Shown here piece by piece: positions 1 to 11,894 of a stretch of DNA of 64,000 nucleotides. The stretch comes from Pelecanus crispus (taxonomy: Eukaryota; Chordata; Aves; Pelecaniformes; Pelecanidae), in NCBI RefSeq assembly GCF_030463565.1, contig NC_134660.1:2989501-3053500 (forward strand). Reading direction: 5' to 3'. The notes under the pieces are model-generated. The model had not been told where the DNA came from. It saw only the letters and a program-made list of their open reading frames with translations, and did no database searches. Position 1 is the stretch's first letter. Every line of letters starts with the position of its first letter. A program made the translations under genes and the position numbers.

Positions 1-455
1 ATCATCATATAAGGATGTTCCTATCCAGACAGAGTTCTTCAAGAAAGATAGCGTCCTTCGCCAGATATGTCTAGGGCTTTGCTCCACAATCACCAACAAC
101 CCAAATTCTCAAGAAATCTTCATTTGAGTTAAATCTGTCTGTCTTCAGAGGATAAATCAGAGCCTGTAGTTGGCTTTGTTTCTCAGGAGATAGACCTTCC
201 AGGCCTGAAGCTGCTAGGATTGTTAATAAATCTCTAACAGCTACCGTGGACACTACTGAAATAACAAGTGGTGAATGGTTTTATTTATACAGGCTCTGGA
301 GAGGATGTGCTGTTACCCAGAATGCATCATCTCCACTTCTTGCCAGCACTTCTCATCTTCCAGCAGTTCAAAACTCAGCATAGTCTTAAAGGTTGGACCA
401 GACCTCATATTTCTGGGCCCAGGCTGGACCTTTTTGAGCCTGTCTTTGTGCTCAC

Positions 456-3063
456 CTCCTCATGGTTCTTCTTGAGGTAGGCCAGCTCCTCCTTCAGGTT
501 CTCAATCTGCATCTCCAGGTCAGCTCTGGCCAAGGTCAGCTCATCCAGGACTCTGCGCAGGCCGTTGATGTCGGCCTCCACGCTCAGGCGCAGAGTCTGC
601 TCCGTCTCAAACCTGGGAACACAAGAACAGTCACAAAAGTCGCACAGGATCTTGTCCAGCGAGGGACAGAGCACCTCAGTGCTGCTGCTGTCATTGTGTC
701 AATACTGCATGGCCCCAGTGGTGCATGGACAACCTTCTGATGGTGAATGCTAGTGAATGCAGGGGAACAACTGATAAAACAGTGGCCATCTGAGTCCATA
801 ACATCACCTTGCTCCTGATATCGCTGGGCCTTGTTGCTGGGTCTGGGCTTTGTTGGGCTATACACACGAAAGTTAAATGCACAGCAGAGGCACAGTGCAA
901 GTTCTCTGCACAGGAGAGGTCGTACCACAGAGGAACAAGCAATGGGAATAAAACTGAAGTTTTGGATGGAAGCAAAACAATCCCTAAATGCCTATAGATT
1001 TAGATAACCTGCTGCTTTGGAAATTGCACCTTCATTTTGAAGGCTTTGTTTCCACATTGCCCTTTTGGGTTTTGGAAGGGATTTTCTCCTCATTTCATTA
1101 AACGTCTCTGCAGATTTTGTTCCATCTTTCCAGGAAATGTGGCTTACTTGGTCCTGAAGTCATCAGCTGTCAGCCTGGCATTGTCAATCTGCAGGAGGAG
1201 GTTGGCATTGTCGACCGTGGCCACCAGGACCTGGAGGGTGGAGGATAAATAAAAAACACTAAAGGAGTGTCAGGAACTCCTCCTGGCTGGCCAAGGGATG
1301 GGAGCACAAGTGAGACTGTCGGGACAGGAATATTTTGGGGAAGCTTGGGGTTTCTTTAGGAGACGTGCCTATTGAATCAGGACAAGCGAGACACAGCTGA
1401 GAGTGACTGCAGGAAGGGGCTGGTTACTCTGTGACCTCCCTTTCCAAAAATCCTTCAGTAAGTATTTCAAAAGGCAGCATGAAGCCACGTAAGATGTGTG
1501 AGATCTGATGACAGCATTTGTTCCCATGCTTCAGGGTGTGCTGATTATGCAAGGGTCAAGAAGGAATCGCCTGCTCCCCCATCCACAGCACTGTGAGGCT
1601 CTTCTGGCAGGACAGATGGACCAGCAGGGTGCTTGTGCTTGGCAAACCCTGTGCCCATTTGTTCAGGGATGGATTTAATTTTTTGACTGCAGAAATGGAG
1701 CAAAATGCAGTGAGCAGGTGCCTACAGCTTCCAATTTTTATAGTACAAAAACAGGAGCAAATAATCCACACTGGGAGAAGATTCAAGTCAGAGTCTGGGA
1801 GGACATCAGTTATGGTGCCAAGAAGAGGAAGGCAAAATGGGTTGCCTGCATCATTTGCCAGCACTCCTGCAGCTCTGGCTCTACACAGCCTTCCTTTATG
1901 TTTACTGGGGACAATTCATAGTTAAGAAGTAACAGAGAAGAACAAAGTCAACTCTTGAGTATTTTCTCCAAAATGGGGTGGTAGGAATCAAATCAGAACC
2001 AAGAGAAATCCCCCCAGAGCTGCCTGGCTTGGTGGGTTTGCAGCAAGCCTGGCCCTGGGGCAGTGACTGCCAAAAGGAGGCGAAAAACTTGGTTTTGTTC
2101 AGTTCCATCTTTTTCCCTTTAGCATCTAAAGCACATCAACACCGAGGAGCTGAAATGAGTTTGCAAATTCTTTGACTGAATGTTTACAAATACCACATCA
2201 ACGTTTCACAGTTCGTGCACACCTACATTTCCCTGCATACTCATTTTAAACTCTCAAAAAATTTGCAGACTTGTCTCTTATTCTTCATTTTTGCATTATG
2301 TCCTTTTACATCAGCTTCTTCCCATGAAAACTGCCATTTGTTCCATCTAGAAGGATGTAACTGAAAGCTGACATTGAGAAATCTGAATTTCCAGCCTGGC
2401 ACTCTGCATTTGCATCTGAGACACTTTTTACGACATCGTTAGTGCTTACTAATTACACAGGTGGCAGCCAGTGTTTCTGCTTCCTCTCCGATAACAAGAC
2501 ATCCCACTGTGTTAGTCACAGCATCCTACCTTGTTCCTGAGCTCCTCGATAGTCTTGTAGTAGGGGCTGTAGTCACGGTCTGGACCAGGTCCCTGCTTCT
2601 TGTACCATTCCCGGATCTTGACCTCCAGGTCAGTGTTGGCCTCCTCCAGGGCACGCACTTTGTCCAGGTAGGCAGCCAGGCGGTCGTTGAGGTTCTGCAT
2701 CGTCTCCTTTTCTCCAGCCGGGAGGATGCCATCGCCACCTCCAAAGCCACCTCCAAAGCCACTTCCAAAGCCACCTCCAAAGCCAGCCCCATAGCTACCC
2801 CCAAAGCCAGCCCCATAGCTACCCCCAAAGCCACCGCCGAGGCCCCCTCCTACGCTGCTGCAGTAGCTGCCCCCATAGCCACTTCCGAGCCCCGAGACAA
2901 TGCGGGAAGAGACAGAGTAGCTGCTAGAGCCCCCGTGGACGCTGGGGGCTCTGTACCCTGCTCCCCCAACACGCACGGAGGAAAGCCTGCTGGAGCCTCC
3001 ACCCAGGCCACCGAATCCCTTGAGGGAGGTGGAGGAGGAGTATTGCCTGACAGTGGTGCTCAT
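456..3063 (-). CDS. Type I (acidic) epidermal keratin, KRT14/KRT17-like, 5' exons only (partial)
   Basis: Intermediate-filament subunit that pairs with a type II keratin in epithelial cytoplasm. Three coding exons are visible on the minus strand: 3063–2530 (ends after AAG, phase 0), 1230–1148 (83 bp) and 612–456 (157 bp). All have GT/AG boundaries and join in frame; 83 and 157 bp are the usual sizes of type I keratin exons 2 and 3. The start [19 protein letters not shown] opens a Gly/Ser-rich head (about residues 1–112) with GGGFGG loops. The helix-initiation motif [19 protein letters not shown] follows, then coil 1A/1B ending in the exon 3 residues [14 protein letters not shown]. The head resembles KRT14, while exon 3 is closest to KRT17, so the exact paralogue is left open. 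Exon 4 onward (coil 2, tail) lies left of position 1. Being the keratin next to EIF1 agrees with the mammalian cluster edge. Confidence 0.94.
2777..2824 (-). repeat. 24-bp coding tandem duplication in the keratin head
   Basis: Two perfect adjacent 24-bp copies (2777–2800 and 2801–2824) encode the Gly-loop octapeptide GFGGSYGA twice within the keratin head domain. They sit in a wider run of imperfect GGGFG repeats. Such units change copy number without breaking frame, so length differences between alleles are likely. Confidence 0.85.
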
Positions 3064-3155
3064 GGCGAAGGCTGGCGGAGGCTGGAGGGCTGGAGAGAGA
3101 CACTGGGCTCGGCAGCGCAGACAGCGAGTGCTCGCTTCCCCCTGGCCTGGAGCCC

Positions 3156-3161
3156 TTTATA
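3156..3161 (-). promoter_or_regulatory. Keratin TATA box
   Basis: TATAAAG read on the minus strand, about 93 bp upstream of the keratin ATG at 3063. This predicts a start site near 3128 and a short 5' UTR of about 65 bp, typical of keratin genes. The TATA assignment is seen in sequence; the start site is inferred. Confidence 0.8.
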
Positions 3162-3169
3162 GCCCGGGC

Positions 3170-6100
3170 AGGAGGCGTTGCCAGTGCTTGTCGTCACCCC
3201 TGACAGCCACAGCCAAATTCCAGAATCATCATGTTTCTCTCCCCAATTTCATGTCTTTTGTCACATCCCACTAGAAAGAAGCACTACGGTGTACACAGGA
3301 TCTTCTCCTTCTGCTTTAGTTCCCAGCACCCAGCGTGATTCAGACCGAAGGCTCCTTGCTCGTGGCTATGTTTTAGCATTTCACTGTTGCACCTGAGATG
3401 CAGAGGTGCTTACTCCAGCTCCACCCTGCTGCTCCTTCATGAAGTAACACAAGTGAGTCCTCTGTGATATGCCAAGTCACCCGCAAGTGTCTTATATCAT
3501 TAAAAATCTACAAATCTATTTATTTGCTTTTTTAAAGAGTCTAAAGCTGACAAAAGCTGCTGACTTAAGAGCTCTGTGCATCCATAATCTTTATATGGGC
3601 CAACCCAAAGCCAGATGGAAATTTTCTCATCAGGTCCTCTATCCCAGGACAAGCACAGACCTGGTGGTATTTGTGTACTGATACCTTATTTGGCAGAAAT
3701 CTTGTAGCTCTAAAGAGAAGGAACTCCAGTAATTTCTTCTTACGTACTGGTCTGCAGAGACTGGAAAGTCCCTACAGCAATGGTTTTTCAGGCAGTTTAA
3801 AAGGTAGATACCTGATGTTTCCCAGTGGCACCTGCTTTGCTGCATCACCTTTCACAAACTCCAAAGAAGCAGTCTGTGACTTCTAAATTCTGTGCCACAA
3901 TTTCTTCTATCTCATTGCTGAGGCAGGTTTTAATGCTTAAATATTCTAAATCAGAGAAAAAGAACTTGAAACTACGTTAGACACTGACCGCGAGGACACA
4001 TTAAGTACAATTCCTGATGGGAAGAGTGTGATCAACTCTTATCAGTGCTTATGCCTGCATGCAGACGTGCTTTTTCCTACTCATTTGCAGCTGCAAGACA
4101 CAATGCTAACGTAACTCAGCAGGACCAGCGGCACCTGTATCAAAAGCACTGATGGGCAAGATGCAACACACACAGCGGTGAGGAGCAATGACACCGAGAC
4201 CACCTGCGAAGCAGAGGGTTTAAACAGGACAACGCAGAAGAGATGTACGGAGATGAGGCAAGGCAGCCACCCCGATAGCCACGCCTGCTTTGTGCTATTA
4301 AGGGATTGAGCACAGTGATTATAGTAATGCAGCTGGACAGGTATTAGCGTGAAAAAAGCAGCAGAGAACCAGGAAGGGAGACGCTGCACTGTTTTATTCT
4401 TTGTTGGGGAGAAAAAATGTGCCTTTACTGATGTGGTGCCAGCTCTTGCAGTATACAGTGGAAAATCACACACCCAACCTCCTGCCTGCCTGGCTCCAGC
4501 AATGTAATTCTCAGATAAGAGAAGTTATTTTCTCTTTTACTAAAGGTGTCTGTGAGGTAGTGAAAGAGAGTTATAGGGAATAGGAACACTTTTGTGCTTT
4601 CTCTTCTGTGGTGATCTCCTTCCTTCCCTGGCCCCCTCTGGCTGTTTTCACATTCTACGGCACTTAACTGATTTTGGAGTTGCTAAGATGTTCCCAGAGC
4701 TTCACCCTTGGTAATTCATAGTGCCTCCTTTCTTTCATCTGTTCCCTGAAGGACACAATAACAACAACGCTTTATCTGCATTGCTGGTAGATCTCAAGGA
4801 CTTAATCGGGAGTCACATTCTCTTTCTTTAGCAGCTGCACGAGAGGTGGTGTGATTTTTCTGGGCAGCCATCGAGGAAGTGGCTTAACCAGAAACGGACT
4901 GCAGATCCTCTTAGTCGAGGGCTCTAGTCTCTGGGCAGCATTGCCTTGGAACTGATTGGCTTCAGATTTGGATTTTTGACTCCCCAAGCTGCAAAATCTG
5001 GGGATTTGGGATGCACACATGCCTGGGTGCCTCAGAGAGCTGGGGGAAAGGAGGGGACCTGGGAGCAATGCACCGCTGGCAAATGGCAGAGCGTGCAGAT
5101 GTTCACGCTCAGCTTGCAGCAAAATCCTGGGGCAACCTGGCAGGGTGAACAGGGTTCCTGCTGGCCCGCTTCCCTCCATAGCGGTGGGTATGGGATTACC
5201 CAACAGCCATCATGTGGGAGCTGTGCTCAAGTGCCATTCCTTGGCCACCCTTGCTCTGAGTTCTTCCAGATGTGCTCGCTTTGCTCATGTTTGCTCTAGC
5301 AAACACCCTCCTGCTCCAGGCAATTCCCATGTTGGCCATGAGCCCCTCACATGGGCCAAAAACTGTGCTGTGAGGTCTGTCCTCCTGCTCAGGTCACCCC
5401 CACATTTTAGGCCAAGTTATGAGTCAGCCTGAAGGTGACAAGTGCCCTAAAATGAGGCAAAGCCCTGCCACAGCCCCACAGGCAGGGAATACCTGAATTT
5501 AGGGCTTTTCTTTCTGTATTATCATGACCTCAGTCCATGTTTAAGCTCTTTTATTACAGCTGGCACAGGAGCCTAAGATGAGATCTGGAGATTGTCCTGA
5601 AAGATCAGCTTTTTCTGGTCTTTCCTGATCAATGTTCTTGCCGGTCAGCTGCTGCCCTGACCTCTGGCTGAGCTCCTAAATAGTAATCCCCAAACCAGCT
5701 CTGCTCTTACAAGAGAAACCCTTAGTGCAAAGCTCCCCTTGTGCTGGCTCTGTCGACAGGGTATGATTATACAGAGGAGCATGCACCACTTCAGCTATTT
5801 TATGATACCAAAAGAATTCAATCTCCCAGGCTCTCCTGAAACACTCACCCACAATAAATTCCCTTGAGATAAAAAAAAAAAAAACACAACACATCATAAT
5901 GTTCAGGAGATGGTATCAGAGTCTGTTCCAGCAAGAAGCATGCTGTAGATGCTATCTCTCCCTCAGGTGTGCTGCAGGGGCAAATAAAGAACTGAACTCC
6001 TCCAGTTCACGTAGGAAGGGAGGTGAAATTATACGTTAGGAGCGGACAAGCAGAGCACACAGTAACCCAGTGTGGTGAGGGCTGGTGTGAAAAGGCCAGG

Positions 6101-6800
6101 GTCAATGCGTTGCATTTGCCTCAAAGAATAGCACTTAATTGTGCTTTTAATGCAATTAATAAGAGCTAATTAGGAGTCATTGGGTTTCCCCTATGGGCCA
6201 GCTTCTCCTGAGTGCCTTTCACAATTCACAGCTAGTAGAAACTAGCTGAAGGACGCAACCCTGGGAAAGATGTCTCCTGCATGTAAGGAATGGCAGGCAC
6301 AGGCTCTACCCTTGCTGACAGGTTTGCTCTGTAAGTTTGAACAACACCAAGATGGGTAACAAATATATCAAGGTGTGGAGTGAAATATGCTGTCTTTGTT
6401 TCTATCTATCTCAGCTGCTGATTCTTTGTCATCTTTAAGGACATGTCCTGACAGCCCTTCCACATTATCTGGAAAAAAAGTAATCCTAGATCTGTTTCCA
6501 TGAAAGGAAACTTCATGGTGTGTGTGCAAAGGAAACTCCCTCTGGGCAGGCTCGGGGCATTTAGCCATGCCTGAGCTGCAGCGTGATGTGTGATGCTCAC
6601 CCGGTTTGATCCCCTGCTGCCCGCTCTGCTGCCTGCAGGATGAAGGGAGACAGGCAGCACGGCCTCGGCCCCTTGGGCTGTAGAAGCCGGGGAGGCAGCA
6701 ATGGAGCCAGCAAGGAAAAGGGCCGACTGGAGGGAAGACAGGGCAGTGACTCTGTATTGTCCTTCTCTGAGCTCCAGACTGGGTCCTGGCAATGACCTTT
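3170..6800. other. Intergenic spacer upstream of the keratin gene
   Basis: No exon with recognisable homology, and no open frame with keratin or other known motifs on either strand. Base composition is near average and lower in GC than the 8–24 kb region. A short A-run lies near 5870. Only the keratin promoter at the left end can be assigned. Confidence 0.6.
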
Positions 6801-6804
6801 TAGC

Positions 6805-7076
6805 AAGACCTGTTGTGGCAGGACAAGGAGTAATGGTTTTAAACTAAAGGAGGGGAGATTTAGACTGGATATAAGGAAGAAATTTTTTACAATGAGGGTG
6901 GTGAGGCACTGGAACGGGTTGCCCAGAGAGGCAGTGGAGGCCCCATCCCTGGAAACATTCAAGGTCAAGTTGGACGGGGCTCTGAGCAACCTGATCGAGT
7001 TAAAGCTGTCCCTGTCACTGCAGGGGGGTTGGCCTCTGAAGGGCCCTTCCAACCCAAAGCGTTCTATGATTCTGCA
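6805..7076 (+). mobile_element. CR1 LINE, truncated 3' end
   Basis: Plus-oriented CR1 3' fragment. It has the family's conserved stretch (ATTTAGACTGGATATAAGGA, then GGTGAGGCACTGGAACGGGT and TTGCCCAGAGAGGCAGTGGA) and ends in the TCTATGATTCTGC tail. It is 5'-truncated, as most bird CR1 copies are. The sequence continues past TCAAGGTCAAGTTGGACGGG to a degraded CTTCCAACCC motif, so it looks moderately old. Confidence 0.93.
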
Positions 7077-7079
7077 ACG

Positions 7080-9410
7080 GTGAAGCCAGGCCTCGCTCTG
7101 CCTGTGGGACCCTGCAGGCAGCCTCCATCAGCAGCCCATCGACAAGCCCTGTTCTGCTCTCGGTGAATGTGGAAGAGGGTGATGCTCCTCCATGTTGGCC
7201 CGTGCCCCAAGCTGTTTGCAGAGCATCAGGCGAAGTCCTGGCCCGGCATCATTTGACGCTTTACAAGCCACCTCCACCAGTGAGCACCTTGCTGGAGCAC
7301 AGACCTGCTCCCCGGCCTGAGACCCGCTCTGCCCATTTCGGCAGAGCGTGTGCCAAGGAGATCCCCTTACGGGAGTGATTCCCAGTGAATCAGCACTGCG
7401 AAGGCAGCCAGTTCACACGCCCCGTTGCTCAGCTCTGGGAGCAGCTCATCCAAGGGGCTGGGCAGTGCAGAGCGATGCGGTTATCACTGCTTCGCTTCGG
7501 GATCACAGACCTGTCTGGCACTAGACAGTCTTTCAACAGATCGTTCAAGCTCTTCCCCCAGCTCCTGCTGTTCATCCTCGCAGCCACCCAAGCGCTGTGA
7601 CCGCCCATCACGCTGTCAGCTCACCCAACCGAAGGCTGTCTGAGCACTGCTTTTCTGCTGGCATGCTTTAGCAATAAAGATACTGAATCGCTTTTGATCA
7701 CAACCAGTCTTGTCTCCATGGACTCACTCAGCCCATCTGTCCTTGCTTGGGGATGAGGAACCCGTTCCAGCGAGCTCAGTGCTGTGAGCAGCTCATCTCC
7801 CTCTTACGCTGAAAGGGCTTTCTGGTGACATCCCGGCTTGTACGCTCCAGGACTCAGGCCAGTAACGATATGCAGAGCCATGGACCAGAGATGGGGATTC
7901 CCTGGTCCAGAGCCACCCCGCAGCGGATGCAGGACCGAAGCTCTCCCTGTGAATCTCTACGAGCTGTAGAGTCAGAGGCATGACCAGAGAGTTGTTCTGG
8001 CTGGTGAAGGGAGGACAGATGGACAAGGAATCAGTACTTGTTTTACTCTAGGCAAAAGAATATTTTTTGTGTCTGAGCAGAGCCAAACTCCCAAGCTATC
8101 ACAAATTGCTTTAGCTCTATCTCCACAGCAAACCCCAACCTTTGGAGTTTCCCACGTTATTTTTCCAGAGTCTGTCTTCCAGATAGCAGGCAGCTCTTGC
8201 ATTTCCTCATGTCTCATTCTGCTGGTGTGGAAATACGATCACACCCTATCTGTTCATTCCTCTCCCCTCGCTGAGCACTGCAGAGCAGGCAGGGAGTTGC
8301 ACACATACTTTCCCATGCTGACTGTAGGCAACAAGCAGCAGCTCCCACATTCATTCTGTGCCCACACCTGCTGCACCTACAGTGACTCTAGGCCAGGTCT
8401 CCAAGCTGCAGATGGGAACCTTGGCTTGGGGACACCTGTGACGCTGGCGGTGGGGTGAGGCAGATGCTCGCGTCAGCCTGGAGACACTTGCATTCACAGA
8501 AGGGCAGGAATCGCGTTTTTCTCTCTGGGGTGCGGCCAGTTACGCCAAAGGACCCCAGGTGGATGTGCCAAACCCATTGTTGGTGACAGGGACTCCACCA
8601 GCCCCGTGACTCCTCCGCAGCAGCCTCTGCCGGGATTTGGAGCCCTCCCGCTCCCAGGGCTTGTCCTGGCCTCTGTGCAGACCCACCCCACACACACAGC
8701 CCCGATGACACAGAAGGATGGGCACAAGCAGTGGGAACAGCCCCCATGGCTTTTCCCCAGGGGAAGCCCCTCTCCCTGGGTGGGACCCTGGCTCTTGGCT
8801 TGGTCCCCTCTGGAGGAGGGCTTTGGTGTGGCCCCTCGGGTAGGATTTGCCGTGTGTTCTGGTCCCCTCCCAACCTCGCTTTCTATGCTCCTCGAGGGCT
8901 GATGGCTGCGGTGGCTGTTGCCTGTGCGAAGGCAGCGAGGCATCCACTGTGGCCCAGGTGCAGCAGGGTCTGGTCACCTTGTGCAGGTGTGGGGATGGTG
9001 GGGGAGCGCTCCCAGGAGGCCACCACGGCTGCCGGGAAGGGAAGGGGGTGCCCAGCGTGAGAGCCATTGCGCTGGGGAGATGCACCGTGCTGCCCCAAAG
9101 CAGTCCCTGTAACCAGGCTGCGCCATCACTTCCCGCACGATTGTAAATTACTTGGCCGCTTGTTAATCCGTACTTGGCGGGCAATTTTCTGAAGTCATTA
9201 CCAAGACCAAAACAGCCCGTGCCTACCAGAGTTCCCCAGCCGTAAACCTCCCCCCATCCATCCCCAGCCTCCCCCCCAGGCCCAGAGCCCCCCAGCCTTG
9301 CCGCCCACCCACGGCTCTGCCAGCCCCTGCCGCAGCACCCGCCGGGACCTCGGTCCCCGCTCGTCCCTCGTGCCGTGCCCTGCAGGTCTGCTGGCTGGAG
9401 GCCACAGCTC
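7080..9410. other. Intergenic spacer, no gene seen
   Basis: GC rises steadily towards the right. There are several overlapping open frames of up to about 210 codons around 8.4–9.2 kb on both strands, but they share no recognisable domain and no splice or start support. They are expected in stop-poor GC-rich DNA. Confidence 0.5.
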
Positions 9411-9414
9411 CACC

Positions 9415-9725
9415 TTGGAGCACTAATGATTTTCTGTAAGTAAGTTCAAAGAGAAGAGACAAAGCCGGCCTGTCAGCTGGGTGTCTGGCATGAGGCAATT
9501 ACCTGCCTGGGCTTGGCACAGCAACCGGCTCCGCTCTCTTGCCAGGAGCACGGCTGATCCTCCTGATACATAACAGTAATTATGAGCTGCAGCTTTGGAA
9601 TCGGCTCTTTTGCCTCTGTTATTTTTCTTTTAATCCAAACAACTGTGCTCAGCCAGTCACTGAAGGGAAGAGCAAATGCTTGTCATTAAACTTCATCCCT
9701 GTTTCAGTGCACCGTAATTGCATAG
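9415..9725. other. AT-richer island, candidate conserved noncoding element
   Basis: A stretch of about 300 bp with clearly lower GC, bounded by very GC-rich DNA on both sides. It contains TAATTATGAGC-type homeobox-like cores and GATAA/E-box-like words but no plausible exon. Sharp composition islands of this kind in GC-rich bird DNA often mark conserved regulatory sequence. That reading is inference. Confidence 0.3.
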
Positions 9726-9913
9726 ATGCGGATCTGCGTAGCCGGGGCCTGTCTGTTTGGGGGTGGCGGGTGGTGCTCGGCTCCGCCGTGTAGCCTGGCC
9801 CGCTGGACCGGGACAAGCATCCCGCCGCCTGCCCGGTGCTGCCCGGTGCATCCTTCAGGCACCGCTGCCGCCTGGCCCGGGCAGCCCCGGCAGCGCAAAG
9901 TGGCGGGAGCCTC

Positions 9914-9930
9914 GGGGGGGGGGGGGGGGG
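9914..9930 (+). repeat. 17-base G homopolymer
   Basis: An uninterrupted run of 17 G on the plus strand at the left edge of the minisatellite block. It is prone to sequencing and assembly length error and to quadruplex formation. Confidence 0.9.
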
Positions 9931-10044
9931 TGCACCCAGCCCCGCGGGGAGGCCCGGGACGGCCCCTGCACCGAGCCAAGGGGCGACGGGGTGCGGAGTG
10001 GGGAGCTGGGCTGGGCCCTGCACGGGGCACATGTTGGGGACACT

Positions 10045-10945
10045 GCTGGGGCCTGGCGTTGGGCTGCGCCCCGAGGCCCCACGTTGGGCTGCACCGAGGC
10101 CCAGTGCTGGACTCCACACCGAGGCCTGGTGCTGGGCTGCCCTGAGGCCCGGTGCTGGGCTCCACACCGAGGCCCTGCACTGGGCTGCACACCGGGGTTC
10201 GGCGCTGGGCTGCACCGCAGCGCCGCATTGGGCTGCACCCCGAGGCCCCGCACTGGGCTGCCCAGAGGCCCCGTACCAGGTGCCCTGAGGCCCTGCACTG
10301 GGCCCCCACGCCAAGGCCCCGCACTGGGCTGGGCCTCACCCCGAGGCCCCGCACTGGGCTGCCCAGAGGCCCCGTACCGGGTGCCCTGAGGCCCTGCACT
10401 GGGCCCCCACGCCGAGGCCCCGCACTGGGCTGGGCCTCACCCCGAGGCCCCGCACTGGGTGCCCCGAGGCCCCGCTTGGGCTGCCCCGAGGCCCTGCACT
10501 GGGCTGGGCCCCACCCCGAGGCCCCGCACTGGGTGCCCCAAGGCCCGGCGCTGGGCTGCCCCGAGGCCCGGTGCTGGGCTGGGCCCCACCCCGAGGCCCC
10601 ACTTGGGCTGCCCCGAGGCCCCGCTTGGGCTGGGCCCCCACCCCGAGGCCCCGCACCGGGTGCCCCGAGGCCCCGCACTGGGCTGGGCCCCACCCCGAGG
10701 CCCCGCACCGGGCGCCCCGAGGCCCCGCTTGGGCTGGGCCCCACCCCGAGGCCCCGCACCGGGCGCCCCGAGGCCCCGCTTGGGCTGGGCCCCCACCCCG
10801 AGGCCCCGCACCGGGTGCCCCGAGGCCCCGCACTGGGCTGGGCCCCACCCCGAGGCCCCGCACCGGGCGCCCCGAGGCCCCGCTTGGGCTGGGCCCCACC
10901 CCGAGGCCCCGCACCGGGCGCCCCGAGGCCCCGCTTGGGCTGCGC
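10045..10945. repeat. 51-bp C/G-rich minisatellite
   Basis: Tandem array built on words such as CCCCGAGGCCCCGCACTGGG and GGGCTGGGCCCCAC. In the right half the period is about 51 bp, made of two related half-units of about 25 bp. The left half is more degenerate. Because 51 is a multiple of three, all frames stay open across the array, which produces very long spurious reading frames. No coding role is supported. Confidence 0.9.
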
Positions 10946-11010
10946 AGGGCGGCCCCGCCCCGGGGCCTGTGCCCGGGCCTCGCCGCTTCCCGCGCACTCG
11001 CTGCGCACGG

Positions 11011-11024
11011 GCGCCCCCTGCTGG
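11011..11024 (-). promoter_or_regulatory. Candidate CTCF binding site in a short CpG-rich gap
   Basis: The plus strand reads GCGCCCCCTGCTGG; the reverse complement CCAGCAGGGGGCGC fits every position of the published CTCF core consensus. It lies in unique CpG-dense sequence (about 10,945–11,085) between two minisatellites, and between the keratin gene and EIF1. A boundary role is inference. Confidence 0.6.
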
Positions 11025-11089
11025 CGGCAGGCGGCGCGGCGGGGCGGGGCGCGGCCGCGAGGCCCGGGAGGGCGAGGGGAGGGGTGCGG

Positions 11090-11890
11090 GGGTGATGGGG
11101 GTGCGAGGGGGGGGCTGCCGGGGTGTCTAGGGGGGGCTGGGGTGTGCAAGGGGCTGCTGGGTGGTGCGGGGAGGGGGGGGTGGGCGGGGGCGTCTGCTGG
11201 GGTGTGCAGGGGTACTGGGGGGTGCAGGGGGGTGCCGGGTGTGCAGGGGGGTGCAGGGGGTGCTGGGATGTGCAGGGGGGACTGGGGGGTGTGGGGGGTG
11301 CTGGGGTGTGCAAGGGGGTCTGCTGGGGTGTGCAGGGGTGCTGGGGGGTGCCGGGGTGTGCAGGGGGGTGCAGGGGGTGCTGGGATGTGCAGGGGGGACT
11401 GGGGGGTGGGGGGGGGGCTGGGAGGTGCAAGGGGGGCTGGGGGGTGCTGGGGTGTGCAGGGGGGACTGGGGGGTGTTGGGGGGTGCTGGGGTGTGCAAGG
11501 GGGTCTGCTGGGGTGTGCAGGGGTGCTGGGGGGTGCAGGAGAATGCTGGGGTGTGCAGGGGGCTAGGGATGGCTGGAGGGTGCAAGGGAGGGCTGCTAGG
11601 GTGTGCAGGGGGATGCTGGGTGGTGCGGGGAGGCTGGGGTGTGCAGGGGGGGTCTGCTGGGGTGCGCAGGGGGCTGCTGGGGTGTGCAAGGGGGGCTGCT
11701 GGGGTGTGCAAGGGGGTGCAGGGTTGCGCCAGGGTGTGCAGGGGTGTGCAGAGGGTACTGGGGTGCACCAGCATGTGCAGGGGGGTGCTGGGGTGTGTTG
11801 GGGTGTCCAGGGCTGTGCAGAGCGGGTGCTGGGGTGTGCAGGGAGCGTGCAGGGGTCCGCCGTGGTGTGCAGGGGTTGCTCCAGTGTGGG
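11090..11890 (+). repeat. G-rich GT minisatellite
   Basis: About 800 bp of degenerate tandem repeats made of GGGGTGCTGGGGTGTGCAGG-like units, almost free of C on the plus strand. G-runs of 3–8 recur every few bases, so the strand is dense in potential G-quadruplexes and has extreme GC skew. It abuts the CTCF-bearing CpG gap on its left. Confidence 0.9.
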
Positions 11891-11894
11891 CAGC

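Noticed and set aside
71-253. Minus-strand frame with protein-like composition near the left edge
   Set aside because: It lies where keratin intron 3 should be and has no keratin coil 2 residues, so it is not exon 4. No family is recognised.
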